Shown: positions 14,154 through 27,220 of the stretch, one piece after another
Layout of the letters: each line of letters starts with the position of its first letter
Position numbering within the stretch: position 1 is the first letter of the stretch
Assembly (NCBI GenBank): GCA_003640385.1
Contig: RCAB01000273.1
Span: 22,440 to 86,439 of the forward strand
From: Setaria digitata
Taxonomy: Eukaryota; Nematoda; Chromadorea; Rhabditida; Setariidae
DNA: 64,000 bases
Direction of reading: 5' to 3'
The notes under the pieces: generated by a model
Databases searched by the model: none
What the model was told of the DNA's origin: nothing
The model's input: the letters and a program-made list of their open reading frames with translations, nothing else
Position numbers and translations under genes: made by a program

Positions 14154-14425
14154 AATCGAATTAGCTTAAACGTTGATAAAATTCTGCTAGCATGAAAGGC
14201 GTTCTAGTTGCATCTTGATTTTTTCTAGACTTTAGAAGAGCTACACTAAAAAAGAAATCCTGCACATGTGGATGGATTCAAATTTATTTGTAATGAAGTG
14301 TTGAGGGTTGAAGCATGAGGGTATTTTCTTAGTAAACTCATTGGAATCAACGATTCTTCTTAGCTAAGATTCATAGTCGAACTTTGGCAAAATTCTGTCA
14401 GTAGAAACTTTTCAATGGTTGTGTC

Positions 14426-14496
14426 ATTTTTTAAACACATAATTTTGTAAATTCAACGAAAAGCGTTGAATTTACAAAATTATGTGTTTAAAAAAT
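14426..14496. repeat. perfect 33-bp inverted repeat with 5-nt loop
   Basis: The left arm (14426-14458) and right arm (14464-14496) are exact reverse complements, separated by aaaag. The arms are AT-rich and end in cg at the loop. A transcript would fold into a long perfect hairpin. No coding frame crosses it. Confidence 0.95.
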
Positions 14497-14849
14497 CTGA
14501 AATTTTTTCTGAAAATTGTAGTTATCGTCGTTCCTTTTTCATGGCTGTCTATTCTAATTTCTGTAATTAAATTTTAACACTCATGGTAGCATCACTTTTT
14601 CTTTCCGAAAACTTTGCTTTTCTTTTTTCTTTGAGAGTGGAACTAGAATGCTCTATCATCGAAATTTATACTAATTAATTCTACGATTTGGTGAATTGGA
14701 GAAGTGTTCACGACTAACAGTTGATGTTATTTTTCGGAGTATTTTTAAATAGTTTAGTATTGCAACATTTAATCATTTGCTGCATAGCTTCTTGCTTCTA
14801 ATGCGAGTTTTAGAAGTTATTACTTAAACTCATTCGAAATATGAAATTA

Positions 14850-15750
14850 AAATCACAAAAGAAGAAATAATTCGAGAATTAAAATTTCGAATATGGCATT
14901 ATTTAAGAGTAAGATTTTACACTATGACATTATATAGTAGCTCAAGTTACATTCTGTTACAATCTTTAAGAGCTAAAAAGAGATAAGAAAATCGCAAAAA
15001 TCACATATGATATCATATGATGATTAAAATCACATGAAAGAGTTATTTAAGGGATGAAATCAAATATTATGGTACTATTAATAAGTTAAACATTACTTAA
15101 AGGATAAATCTATGACATTATTTTTAGGTTAAAATCATATTCTATCATGTTATTTAACAATTAAAAAACTAAAAATTCAGTCATTTATGAAAGTTTAAAT
15201 TCACCACTGTGGTCATTTAGAAGTTACATGCACAAGGAAGAAATTGTTTAAAGGAATTGTTCAAAGTAATGTAGCATGATAGTAAAAACTGAAACGACAA
15301 TATGGCATTACATAATGGTTTAAATTATAGAATATAATATTAAAATCTGAATTATTTAAAACTACTTTAAATTTAAAATATTAAAAATAGAAAATTCTCG
15401 GATCCAAAATTTGAAATATTGAAAAAATGAAAATTCAGAAGAAAGCAGTGCAGTATATATAAAAAAAAGTTCGAATGGCAAAATACTATGGTATTTAGCA
15501 GTCAAAATCACATTGTTGGAATTATTTAAATGGAATTATTTAATTGAAGTCATATAGTATTTTAATTACTGGTGAATTAGCGTTATTTACAATTAAAACT
15601 ATATTGTGTAACATCATCTAAGAATTGAAATTACATAGCATGATTGATGTTGTTGAAGTTTTAAAAGCATACAATTTAATATCGTAATTTAAAGGACAAG
15701 ATAACAGAGCAAATTATTATTGTTCTGAGATTAAAAAATGATTAAAATTG
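14850..15750. repeat. field of degenerate AT-rich minisatellite-like units
   Basis: Variants of a phrase resembling ttaaaatcacat(n)tatggcattatttaa recur at irregular 30-60 bp spacing, for example near 14890, 14925, 15025, 15060, 15125, 15190, 15300 and 15505. The copies are heavily diverged and I cannot define one exact unit by eye. No open frame of note runs through it. Confidence 0.5.
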
Positions 15751-17331
15751 CATTTCCGATATTACATTGCAATCATATGTTTTTGCTTTTTCTGAAATAT
15801 AACTAATCAGCTAATAAAGCAAGAGCCGTCTTCTACAGGATGCTAATTGATTTCTAATATTGTTCACACTACACGAATTCACAATCATCAAGTCTTTCGG
15901 AAGCATTTTTAGTGTAATTAAATAATACTTATGCTTCCTTCCCTCTCAAATTTGTATTCAGATTTTCTACATACCATCCTCGGATTACCATTCATTTACA
16001 TTGCATATTCTAAAATCAAAATATTTTTTCCATTATTCAATGCCATTATCAATTTAGTTATCAAATTCAATCAAGTGTTGCGCATCAAAATCGTTAAGGC
16101 ATTTCGAATTCGAATACTAGTGGATAGTAAAATAACGATTAAATGTGTTAGGAATTTTTTGTCCACTTTTGATTTGTTTATTATACCTGTGAGCTTTTCT
16201 GTGATGATTTATGCAATTAGTGGTTAGCTGTCTATTAATATTTTATCATTTCATGAAATTTCAGCTATCGTAATTTGTTGATTCTACATCTTTCATGCAG
16301 CAATCTTACGAGACATTTAAAACAGTAGCAGCAACAAGTGCTAATATCTAATGAAAAAGGTCAAGTTAGCAAGCTTCGAAAAGTTATTGAGTTGGCATAT
16401 GGTTCGGAACTGTGGAGGAGCAATTCGTTCATTGCAATGCTAAAATGGATGACCCAAATTGAGGAATGAATTTGCAGGTGTAAATAATTTAAGCGTAACC
16501 TGAAGATTCCGGTTTCAGAAAAAAAGAAATTCAATTTTCTGAAAGGTGAGAAAGGGACCCGGGGAACCAATAATAATTTTTTTTCTTGCCAATTTTGAAT
16601 TCTCACACAAGTGAAAATTTCAATAGAATCTTTCCTCATTAGCTTATCATTGGAGAAGAAACTTCGTTAGGAAATGGGCAGCTAACAATCATTGTGCAAA
16701 TAACACTGAATTTATCATTCTTATCAGCACAGTGGGCAATAGCTTTTCCTTTGTGCACCATTTTCCTTCCTGGGCTTAAATTTTATTGATATGTTTCTGT
16801 TTATTTTTGCACATTTTGGAATGAAATTCTGCCAAAGTTGAAAGGTACGAAGAAATTATTTAAATTGTAATTCTTCTCACTCCCATGTACTTACTAGTCA
16901 AGCATCTCAGCGTCACTATCACTAGAAAGCTAAATTTCTGAAACTTATCAGTCAATAATCTGCTATACTATCCATCTACCGTATAATAATGGACAAGTTT
17001 CTTGTTCTGGATTCCTAGCCCCTCTAAAAAGGAAGCAAATTTCACAAACAAACTGCACACACAGCACACGGTTTCGTATTTCTAGTTTGGTTCAGTTTAC
17101 TGCGAAACTGCAAAAGAGTTGAAATATGTGTCAAAGTGAAATTACAACTGTTGGCACACATTAAACTCCCAATAAAGTGCTGATTGTCGAAATTTGTCTC
17201 AGTTCATGGAATGTTTTTGTGGCCTACGGTAAATTCGATACGGTATGAAATTGCAGGGAAGAAGAATAGAAATTTATCGTAGTTTTTTGTGAGATAGTTT
17301 TAACTCAGTGTATATTATTAATAAAGGAAGA

Positions 17332-18489
17332 ATGATTCAAGCAATGCATGAGGGTGACATAGTTGAGATGTCCAGCTACAATAACATCGCTGATGCTTCA
17401 AACAGGTGAGACTTTTTTCCAAACAATGATGAAGTTGTTTATTTAGGCTTTATTTTTATATCTCACTGCTGCTTCTGCAAATTACCACAAAATTTTTCTT
17501 CTTTTTTTTTTTTAAGAAAAAACTTTCTTAGAAAGCCGAATTTCCAAATATTACTGCACTTTTGTAGGTTTGCAGAAAGTTACATTGATTCGCCATCTTT
17601 TAAGTTGAAAATCTGGTGGTGGAATTTGACGAAGGGACAACGGCGGCTTTATCTCAGCTTATTGATAATTTTTATTGTGTTATTAACAATAGTGACTCTG
17701 ATTGCACTCTTGCAGCACAAGCCTTCTGACTCTTATCAGTGAGTGTGTCATATTTTGATGCAGAAAAAAAGTTAAGTTGAGATTAAAAACTGATAAAATC
17801 ATTAGTTTCCTAGATTTTATAATTTTTTTTCTTCTAAGACTTTTCCCTCTAAGTTCTTACAAGTTCGCAAATTGAAATTGCATCGAATTTTCAATGATCA
17901 AACAATGCAGGATACTCAATTTCAAAACTGTATTCCAAATGAAGAAAATTTTTCGCTTTTCTGTTTGCATTAGAAATGTATCCAAAATTTTTCTACAGCA
18001 AAGAAATGGTTCTAGGAAGCCAACGACAACAGCAACAGTATCAACTTCCGCGTTTCTGCCAACCGTTCCGTCGAATGCAACCGCTACTATTAGTACAGTG
18101 TAAACTCCGAGTATTTTCATAAATGGAACAAGCAAATGATTCAGTACCATGATCATTCAGTTGTCTCCTAGATGTTGAGAAGAAATACTTGGGGTGAAGG
18201 AAACCTCCATGATCGTCCAAACTTACAATATTTCTTCTTTATCACATGATCTGTCTCTCATCTCCTTTTCCTTCTCTCGAAGATATATCGGCAGAGAAAA
18301 ATCCTACAAGATCATGAAATCGTATACAACTTATAAATGAAAATAATCGATAAATTTAATTTAACTAATCAAAAATTACATATCGCTCTTTGCAGTATCT
18401 TTAAGATCTGTTCACATTTTAGAACTCCTACTATGACGATTTTGACGCCTTCAAAAGCGACTGCTCAATTAAATACGAGGAAGCACTAA
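17332..18489 (+). CDS. putative small type II membrane protein with Ser/Thr-rich tail (unrecognised)
   Basis: I do not recognise this family. A model in consistent phase is 17332-17405, 17568-17738, 17974-18099 and 18423-18489 (about 145 aa); the last exon could instead begin near 18396 in the same frame. The first 50 or so residues are cytoplasmic in character and end in a Trp/basic stretch (KIWWWNLTKGQRR). A strong hydrophobic segment follows (LYLSLLIIFIVLLTIVTLIA), then a Ser/Thr-rich tail with candidate N-glycosylation sites (NVS, NGS, NAT) and repeated TTT, TPT and TPS. This suggests a type II single-pass protein with a mucin-like extracellular part. The polarity of the charges and the phase-compatible exons support it; the lack of any family match keeps confidence modest. 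Further 3' exons cannot be excluded. Confidence 0.45.
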
Positions 18490-20188
18490 TGATGTTATTG
18501 ACGCTGTCTTACGAAAAACCGATCAAAGCCACCCTCAATCGATTGAGAAAATAGGATCCCAAGCAAAATTATTCTCGTTTATTCCTGTGAATTCACTACT
18601 ATGATGATTCTTCCATCCAACATATGATTACCTTTAACTACATTGTACCACTGAGCTTAGAGGGGCAATCATCACAAAATTCTGTTAATCATTGCAATAG
18701 CTTTGTAAAAATATGTGACGAATAATTTACTAATTTACTTTTCAGAAGTTCTATTTAGTTCATCTTCAGATTTACAGATAAACCCTATGGAAAATACTTG
18801 ACCAGTTATGCTAAATGAATCAGAGATTTCTTCTAAGAGAATAGCTTTCAAGTTGACCCCATCTGTTCCATTCCTTGCCTCTGTTTTTTGAATAATACTC
18901 GAATGACTAATACCAACGTGTTGAAGGCTTTCAGTTATTCTGTTTAAAATCACTTACAAGTTCTGAAGTAGATTGCTAAACATCCTGAAAATATTCCACT
19001 GTCAAATTCTTACTATAAATTAAATGTTAATGAAAAATTCTTGATAAACTTGATTCATTTTATTTCATTCATCGGAGATGGAGGAAAGAGAAAAGAGGCA
19101 ATTCACCTTTTTTCAGCATTTTGAAACTTTGCCGCATATGCACTTTTCTTACCATACTTGACTATATCAATTAGTGCATCATCTGGCAACTGTGATCTCG
19201 TGATTTAAATTATCCAGAATAATATCATCTACATTTCTTAATGCTTTATGAATATAAAGAGACACAAATAAAATCAACGGACTTTATTCCACATTTTTTA
19301 TACCTCTTATGCAAACTCAACTAATACCTTTTTTTGGCAAATATTTTTTTCCAAAAATGATAAGAAATTTCCTGCACAGGAGAATTAAAGAAAAAAATCT
19401 AACATTATTTTGAATGGTTCAAATTCTCCCGTTCAAAAATCGTTTCGAAATAAAAAATAAATGGAGAAATATAGCAATACTGAACATTGCGAACTGTACA
19501 AACAAGTCTTTTTTATTTTTGGAGTGATTAGAAGCAACTGAAATCAACTTGTATCTTGAAACACCCTAAGATTCCAAATTTAAAAATTGATGTTTATATA
19601 ATGAAATAAAGGAAAAGAACGAATGGAAAATAATTTGCATCATATTTCTATGAACCTCAGCTTAAAAAAGGATGTGTGATTAAGAAAAAGATGTCAACAG
19701 AAACTTACAAGGTATCACACCCAAAACACCGACGATAAACCGTGAAGAGAATTTGCATTCTGTTGACTGCTAAATCTCAAGCTGTTACGAAAAATTTATT
19801 ATTATAATTTAAAGTGAATCATTTGAAAGTACTTTGAGAAAACTTTGCTGTATTAATACTTCCGTCAGAAAAATGAAGTAATGAGCATAAGACTTCCTTT
19901 TTGAAGATAAAAGTTTGTTATCGACACCGATTTCCAATTTTCTATTTATAGAAAACTCATACGTAAACGCAAATTGAATTATATGATAATTTTGTAACAG
20001 AACTAAAAATAGGGCAATTAGAAAGGAGATAAAAAGGAATTAAAATAAATAATGATGAAGCAAGAGGTGGATGTCAAATGATTAAAATAGCATTTAATTA
20101 GTATACCAGCCTCCTGTAGATTTTCAAGTTTAAGCACCCGTAAACAAAAACAGAAAGATTTACTGGAGTCAAAAGTGACTTAGTCGTG
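18490..20188. other. intergenic region, no gene seen
   Basis: AT-rich sequence between the small membrane protein gene and the 3' end of the minus-strand WD40 gene. I found no conserved reading frame, RNA gene or clear repeat. Confidence 0.5.
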
Positions 20189-23100
20189 TTACATATGACT
20201 GGGTCCTGGTCCTTCTTCTTCATCACTCCAGCGATCCTCTTGCAACCGCAATACTTGTTCGAGTTGTTGATCTGGAAGCTGCTCATCCATATCTGGGCTC
20301 CAGATGTGTATCATGCGATCATTTCCAGAACTAATAACCTGCACCATGGATAGGTTCATTAATAAGCACACAATTTGACATTCAGCACACTTTTGAAATA
20401 GTTTTAAAGTTTTATTTTTTAAAAAATTCAACATAAAACTATACCATTTACTAACCTGATTATACTTTTGTCGATATACACAAGCGTTAACTCGCTGAAA
20501 ATGACCGACGAGGAGGACGCGAAAGTTTTCATGATCCTTTTTATCTAAAGTTAAAATCAGGACTTCATCACCCACAGGCGTGCAAGCTCGCAATACTCCA
20601 TCATCCGAACAGATGTCGAAACGAATAGATGGCGCAATTTTGGTAGTGTATTCCTGTGGTAACTAAAAATAAAACTTTAGCGTGCCAAAGATTTTCATTC
20701 ATTCAATCTCAACTAGGAAGGAAAGTTAGTCTAAAGTTAAAAGTTGGCAGAATGCAAAACCTCTTACTTTTCCATCTAAATGAATAAAAAAAAAAAAAAG
20801 AAAAAAATGAAACTGAAAAGATGAGTTCAACTGGAAATGAAAATCCTTCATGTTCTAGAAACTAAAAAAAAAAATACCCAAACGCGGTTAATTATTTCCA
20901 TCGTGTGAGCTCGCCAGACAGTAAAAGTATGATTAAGTGATAAGGAGACTAGGTACAGCCCATCTTTTGAAAATCTTAAACCACTGATACATTCAGCACC
21001 AGAATCTTTACAATGGCATGAAAATCTGCTAGAAGGCGTCACAGTCATTAATTGGCTCCTTGCACTTCTGCAAATGATTTCGAAAATTGATGCAGAAAAC
21101 CAAAAAGCATATCAGCTTGAAAAGCTATCACGATAAAACCGGCTATTCACTATTTTCAACAAAAAAAAAAAAAGAAGATCTGCCTAACATGAGTGGATTG
21201 CTTTTTCTCATACTTCTCATATTTTAATCGTTGCTGATAGTAAAAGAACACTTGAGTATCCAGCGCTTGAAAAAATAGTGGAATATAACGAGGCTTCATC
21301 CGAAGAAATATCTCGGAAAGGTATCGGAAATGCCTCAATAGAGTCAGACAAGTGCAGAAAATCATTTTAAATTTTCTAGAATTCAATTTCTCACCTGACA
21401 TCCCAGACCACAATGTTCCCGCGAACACAACCGGTAGTTAAAATGTTCCCATTCTCCAAGGACCATCTTACGGACGAAACCCGCTCATTTGGCCATCTTA
21501 AGTTCTGTGAAGAGTCACCAGTCCTGAAAAGTATATGGCTTCGAACGTGAGTCAATAATGTGAAGTGCAAAGTGCCAAGAGCAATTATAATATTGTAAAT
21601 TAGAACTTCTGAGGAGACAATGGTCCAAAGGAAAATTCTAATTAAATGTGAACTTAGAGTTTATAAAACACTATACAATTTCGCTGTTTATGGTTTTAAT
21701 CTTAATCTTCAAATAACTTTAGCAATCATATATTTTTCCACTTCTACTTTATATTTCAGACTGCAACACTTCCAAAAATACAACTTTCGGCAAAACTCAT
21801 AGTAGGCACAAAATTATTTTTTTTTTTAGGTGGAAGGCAGAATGTAACTCACCTGGGATCGATAAGTATAACGTTTGAGGTCAAATTTGCTACAGCTATT
21901 AGTGGATTTCGCACAAAAGCATTACACCAATGCATTTCTGTTATTTCATTGTCAAAAAAATATTCGTCTACGACTTCAGATTTGTTAGCGTCCCAGAGCT
22001 AAATCATTAATATCGATATTTGAACACATATGTTTGAACAAAATATATATTTTTGCATTAATAACATTTCTGGAATTGAATTTAAAGAACTACTTTTTCC
22101 TGAACACTGCAAACATTCAAATAAACGAAGTTTATTTCAGAATCGTTGAACATTATTTTTCAAATGAATGTTTATTATTTGATATATTGGTTTCACAATT
22201 AAAGTCGCTTAAAGCAGTTGATCACAACTAATTCATTTTGAAATAATTTAGATACCAATCAAATTTTTGCTAGTCATATTCTGCCCAGTTATGTAAAGTA
22301 AATAAGAACTGCAAAAGCAAATAAAGGACAGAAATGGTCTGCATCTGGGGAAAAAAACCGTAAAACTACTTGGAAATTCGTAGTATAATAATACAAACGA
22401 ACTGCTTCTAGTCAGAAGGAATTCCAGCAAAAGCAAATCCGGATTTCCAAAAAGAAAGTTTGTGAGTGATTTTGGGAATAAAAACCAACTTTCACTTTTC
22501 CAACTCTATCTGATGATATAAATGTGCTTGTGTCCTGTGGATACCATTGACAGTAAGTTATCAAAGATCCATGTAAGCTAGAAAAGGAAAGAATGATCCT
22601 AGACTAATATAAGCACACGTCTATGAAGGAATAAAAACAGATGAAAAATAACTCACAGAAAGAAAAAAAAAACGTCAAAATAACTTTTTTATGGCCTTTC
22701 CATAAAGTGAACGGACCATGCTGCGCGACACGGAGTAACGGCATGCTCCACCCGACTCCTGCTATCAGTTGGAAATGGTCTTTCCAAGTCTACGATGGAT
22801 ATTTCACCACGCGCTGCACCACACAACAAGCTATAAGTTCCACTTTTACACTAAAAATCCGAGATTTGAAAATCATGGTTTCCAAATTTAACTTCGCAGT
22901 TACCTTTTGAAACTTAACTAAATTTACTTGAATTACCTTGAAAAATTTACCAGAGTATAAGAGAAGAATGAAATAGTTCCATATCATTATTCAAAATGAA
23001 AGATGAAGATGTATGTACAAGTCATAACTTTTATATATTCCATATTCAACATTTGAAAAAATAACTTGACCAAAAGAAGGAATAGAAAACTTACTAGCGA

Positions 23101-23383
23101 TTATTAACTGGATCCATATCCATGCTGTGAACACCTGATGCCAATGATGAGGTAAATGGAATTTGATGTCGCCAGCTGATCCTAAACTTCAGTAAAATGT
23201 TGACCAGATGCCAAATTCCCAACGCTCGACCAGTATAAGTTCTGTCGCGTATAAATTGAAACGAATGCAATGTAACCAATAAATACATGAACACTGTACT
23301 TACCTAAGATACTTCATCCTTTTTTCGATCACATGTCGTTGAAGGTTGCACTTAAGCAAACCCGAGCGAGCACTGTTACCCAT
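20189..23383 (-). CDS. csa-1: WD40 protein, Cockayne syndrome A (CSA/ERCC8) ortholog
   Basis: Substrate receptor of a DDB1-CUL4 ubiquitin ligase acting in transcription-coupled nucleotide excision repair; nuclear. The model starts at ATG 23383-23381 (MGNSARSGLL). Its exons carry SGVHSMDMDPVNNR (near 23100), YSLLCGAARGEISIVDLE (near 22800), CQWYPQDTSTFISSD (near 22530), NEITEMHWCNAF (near 21930), VRGNIVVWDVR (near 21400), CISGLRFSKDGLYLVSLS (near 20960), FRVLLVGHFQRVNACVYR (near 20490) and VISSGNDRMIHIWSP (near 20310). These follow the human CSA blades in order. The C-terminus EDRWSDEEEG resembles the human ending EDAWSSSDEEG, which is the best discriminator from other WD40 proteins. Stop TAA is at 20191-20189. 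The VVWDVR exon joins in phase to the exon at about 21065; an open stretch at 21180-21330 between them is intronic. The exact N-terminal start is less certain. Confidence 0.88.
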
Positions 23384-26300
23384 TATATTGTGCCATAAGA
23401 AATAACGTGGTGAAAGACTTGAACCGGCAATATTTTCTAAATTACACAAATATGAAAACGGATAATAACACCTTCCTTCCATGACCGCTATTGCGATTCC
23501 AATAAACAGTTCTTTCATTCTTACAAACATTCAATCATTACACAAACTGTTTCCTTCACAGTTATATCTGAGCAGTAATCCCATGCAATCACTAGTGACG
23601 AAAGGAAAGTTCCAGTTAGATTCAAAAACAACCATTGTGTCGTGTGGAGATCTTGCCATTTTGAGCAACAACACTGTCGTAGGACTTGAGATCCAGCGGA
23701 GTTGACGACATCCGCGGCAAATGTTTCTTTCGGCGATGCTAAAATTCCACCTCTCAATCACAGCCATACAAGTCATGTGCTTTACATCACAGTTATGTCC
23801 TCTGTACACTCAACATCTTCGGCGACAGTATTAACACTGACTTTGCGGAAGTTTTCATTAGGTTTCAGTGCAGGCCGATGAACGATAGGCTGAGTTAGAT
23901 TTGCTCCTTACCTTGGTGGAGATCATGCGGAGTCCTCCGTTTTGCGCCTCGGCTGACTATGCACATGCATTTCTCCTTGCAATGTCCAACTTGCTTACTT
24001 CTCAAACAAACAAAACCCTCAGCAAAACTCGATAGACGCAAAACAAGCCATTCATCCAAGCAACGAATTCAGCACCAACACAGCGAATCGCAAAATGAGT
24101 TGCACAATTGACGCAACGCTAAATTGTGCCTCGCCTCACTCTCTCCCAAAGAGATAATATTACTCCTTCTTCGCCATTTATCCTAATTCCTGCTTCTATC
24201 TTTCATGCATATCCTTTTGTCTGAAACTATTTTTATCTTATTTTTACATTTCTATGCTCGTCTGCTACATCCTTTTTCATTGGAATATTTCGTCATTAGG
24301 TTTCAATAAAATAGGGTGATTTGAGGAACCGGAAGCTACCTTATATTATCTTGCTACCGGGAGCTGCGACTGTCACACCTCCCGCGTCACCTCGGTCCGA
24401 TTGTTCTTGGTAGGTAGTTTTGTGTGCTATGTGAGGTAGTGGACAATCAGTCAGCTGATCCAGTTCAAGAAGCTTTCATTTTTTTCATGTTAGAATAACA
24501 GAATTTTTTTCCCTCCCTCTGCTAGAAATATTGACAGTGATAGAGAAACTGAAGCATCTTAGAAATGTAATGAATGAAGAATGCTTCAAACTTAATTAAG
24601 CTCAAAACGGTAGTGGTGTGATATCTCAGATTTTAGAGAAAAACTGAATCCAGTTGATTGAAAATGTATTAGCGATTTTCTAAACGCAATACATACGTAG
24701 CATACTTTGTCTTTACTAAATTCAATAATGTAATTAGCGAGAGTCGAAATAGTTTACCAGTAATGTAATTAACAAAACTCTAGAAAACACAAAATCTTGA
24801 AAGTGCTTAAAAATATCAGAGTGGAATGTTGAAAGTGGAAAACTGAAGGATGTTGATGAATCCTATGGTCTTGATTTAGTTGGCAATTGTTTTATTGGCT
24901 TTGTTAGTGTTTCCTTTAATGGAAGGATATAGTCTTTATATATTAAAGCTAGAGAAGGAAGTTAAGGAAAAAATATTCGGAATGGTATATTTTTTCGTAA
25001 AGGTTTGAAATTTAATTCTTTTTTATTTACTTATAAGTTCAGGAAATTGAGCACTTCTTCACACTGCTTATTTTCCTGTCCGTCTTTCTTCTTTTTTTTT
25101 CTTTTCTTTTTTTTGTTATTATGGCGAGAAGAACAAGTTTTTTTGTTTTTGAATTTTAATGACACAATTCGAAAAATTCCAACTGTCAATTACAGCTGTT
25201 CAAGTTTGCAAGTTACCACGAATTGTTTGATCATTAATTTCTATTAATTAAGATGTAGATACCTAGTGCGAATTTTTATTGGAAAAAAAATCGAGAATTT
25301 TGATAATCTGGCTAATTTTCCATTCCCAACGCACTATAATAAATTGGATAAATCGGTTTCAAATTTCTGAAGTCCTTAAGGCGGACAAATTTGGATCATG
25401 TTTATTTACCCTATCAAGATTTTTCCAGGCGTTTTTTTCCAAACTGATTAGATAATTTATGTAATGTAAACTATAACATGTGTCACTATGCACTCTTAAC
25501 CACAATCTAAATGGAGGGATTGATATGTCAAAATTTAATTGAAATTTAACACTTTATTTCGGAGCCTATTCTTACATATGTCAGATCAGTGAAAACCATT
25601 GTATTAGTCATTATTTTAATAAATTCATTTAAATGTTTTCACAGATATGAATGAATCTTAATATCTCGAGAAAGTGACATCTTTGAAGAGTGTTTTTAAA
25701 GCAGAAATCGAAGAAGGATTTCACCTAACTTTTTTAAATTTCAATATTCATTTCGAGTATCGTATATCGATAGCAAAAGTTGGGAAAAGCTATATAATTA
25801 AATGACAGATACTCAAGAGTCTAAATGCAGATTTGTCAAGTGAAGATCAACATGGCCAAATCACTAGATGGATTAGAAGGCAGAGCTGACATTAGAATGA
25901 TACTGCGGAAACAGTCAAGATTTATTTATTACCTCATTCTTTAGAACCAAGCTGAGATTTGTCTTCTTCCAAGCTTGATCTATGTATGATTTAATAATAG
26001 ATAAGTAGATAAATTAGCTGACTGATTCGAGTTATTTAGCTAATGATGGAAGGATTCAGTCAGCAGTTGGTAGCATATTAGAGCTAAGGTGGTGGAAAAT
26101 AGTACAGACATGCTTAAAATTATATAGCCCTTAATCACTGTGATTGGCTGAGATTATTTATAAAATTTCTGGATTAGAATGTTTTTAAGAATTGACTGAA
26201 AGGACTAGACTGAATATTTTCTTTTTTATTTAAAATGTAAATGTGAATGCGTTAATTAATTTCAGCGCAAATGTGATCTTGTGGAACTGGTTTAATTCGA

Positions 26301-27220
26301 AATGCTAAAAGAAATTTTACTATCGAAAAATTATCGTTTTACTGAATGGTTTCATTTGCTTCCATTATTCAGCTAAGACTATGCTGAACGAGTTTCTAGT
26401 GCGATGGAATATCTTAACCGGTGGCAATCTGAATTCCTCTTCAATTCGCCGCAACTTAATTCAATTTGCCATATATATTTCTTCTTTTCCTTTCTGCATT
26501 ATCCTTTGCTGGTGCTTGATGAATAATTTTACTCATTTATCAGGTTGAATTGCTACAGTGTACAGTTGACTCATCCTGATTATAATTAGTTGAATAGCAC
26601 CTAATTCGATTTTCGAAATTCTGATTAGTCGATTCGCTAATTATTCATTTAAACAAAGTTAATTAGACCAATTAATTCGGTTTGATGGACGAAATTAATA
26701 TATTTAAATCAATACTGTGACTGAAGCATTTATATAAATTTACGAATTATATGAGGGGATGCAATTGTTTGGTAAGTCAGGTTTTAAGCATATTTATATC
26801 AGTGATTACTTTAGGCAGTGAATTTTAACTCTCTACTGCTGTGACTAATTATAAACTCTTAATAATCTGTTAGGGATTGAGCATAGCTGCAGAAGGATTA
26901 CTAACAGGTGATAAGGTTGTTCCCTGAATTTACATGAGAAGGAATTATTAAATCAGATATTAAATGGATTTTATTTTTTTTACTAGGATTGAAATAATTG
27001 AAGTAAAAATGTGATCAAAGGTCGAAAAATTCATTTTTGCAGAAAAAAAAAAAAAGAATGATAATAAAACTGACAAATGTACTGAATGAATTTTCATCAG
27101 TCATTGATGGATTTATCAAAAAATAAAATAAGATTTCTTTTTTACTGATAAAAAAAACTTGAAACTACTTCAATAAAATGTGCCTTTTTAACATTTCGTA
27201 TCAAAGTATGAAAATCCTTT
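23384..27220. other. intergenic region between CSA and the carboxypeptidase
   Basis: It holds the presumed CSA promoter (about 23400-24450), which is less AT-rich, with a local GC-richer patch at about 24325-24420. From about 24500 to 27200 the sequence is AT-rich with no supported gene. Short open frames near 23481-23809 on both strands show no family features. Confidence 0.45.

Larger units (their letters stand above)
12717..17331. other. intergenic region, AT-rich, with repeats and an assembly gap
   Basis: Downstream of vha-4 I see a gap-flanking duplication (13881-14153), a perfect inverted repeat (14426-14496) and a field of degenerate AT-rich repeats (about 14850-15750), listed separately. 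Reading frames at 13239-13514 and 15931-16227 are hydrophobic, AT-driven and without motifs; I do not call them genes. Nothing else is supported. Confidence 0.5.

Noticed and set aside
15931..16227. 98-codon Ile/Phe-rich frame
   Set aside because: Typical of AT-rich intergenic sequence beside the degenerate repeat field; no motif.
21156..21428. Open frame in the CSA gene containing RHFRYLSEIFLRMKP
   Set aside because: The WD-repeat exon ending VVWDVR joins in phase directly to the exon at about 21065, restoring the CSA-like order, so this stretch is intron.
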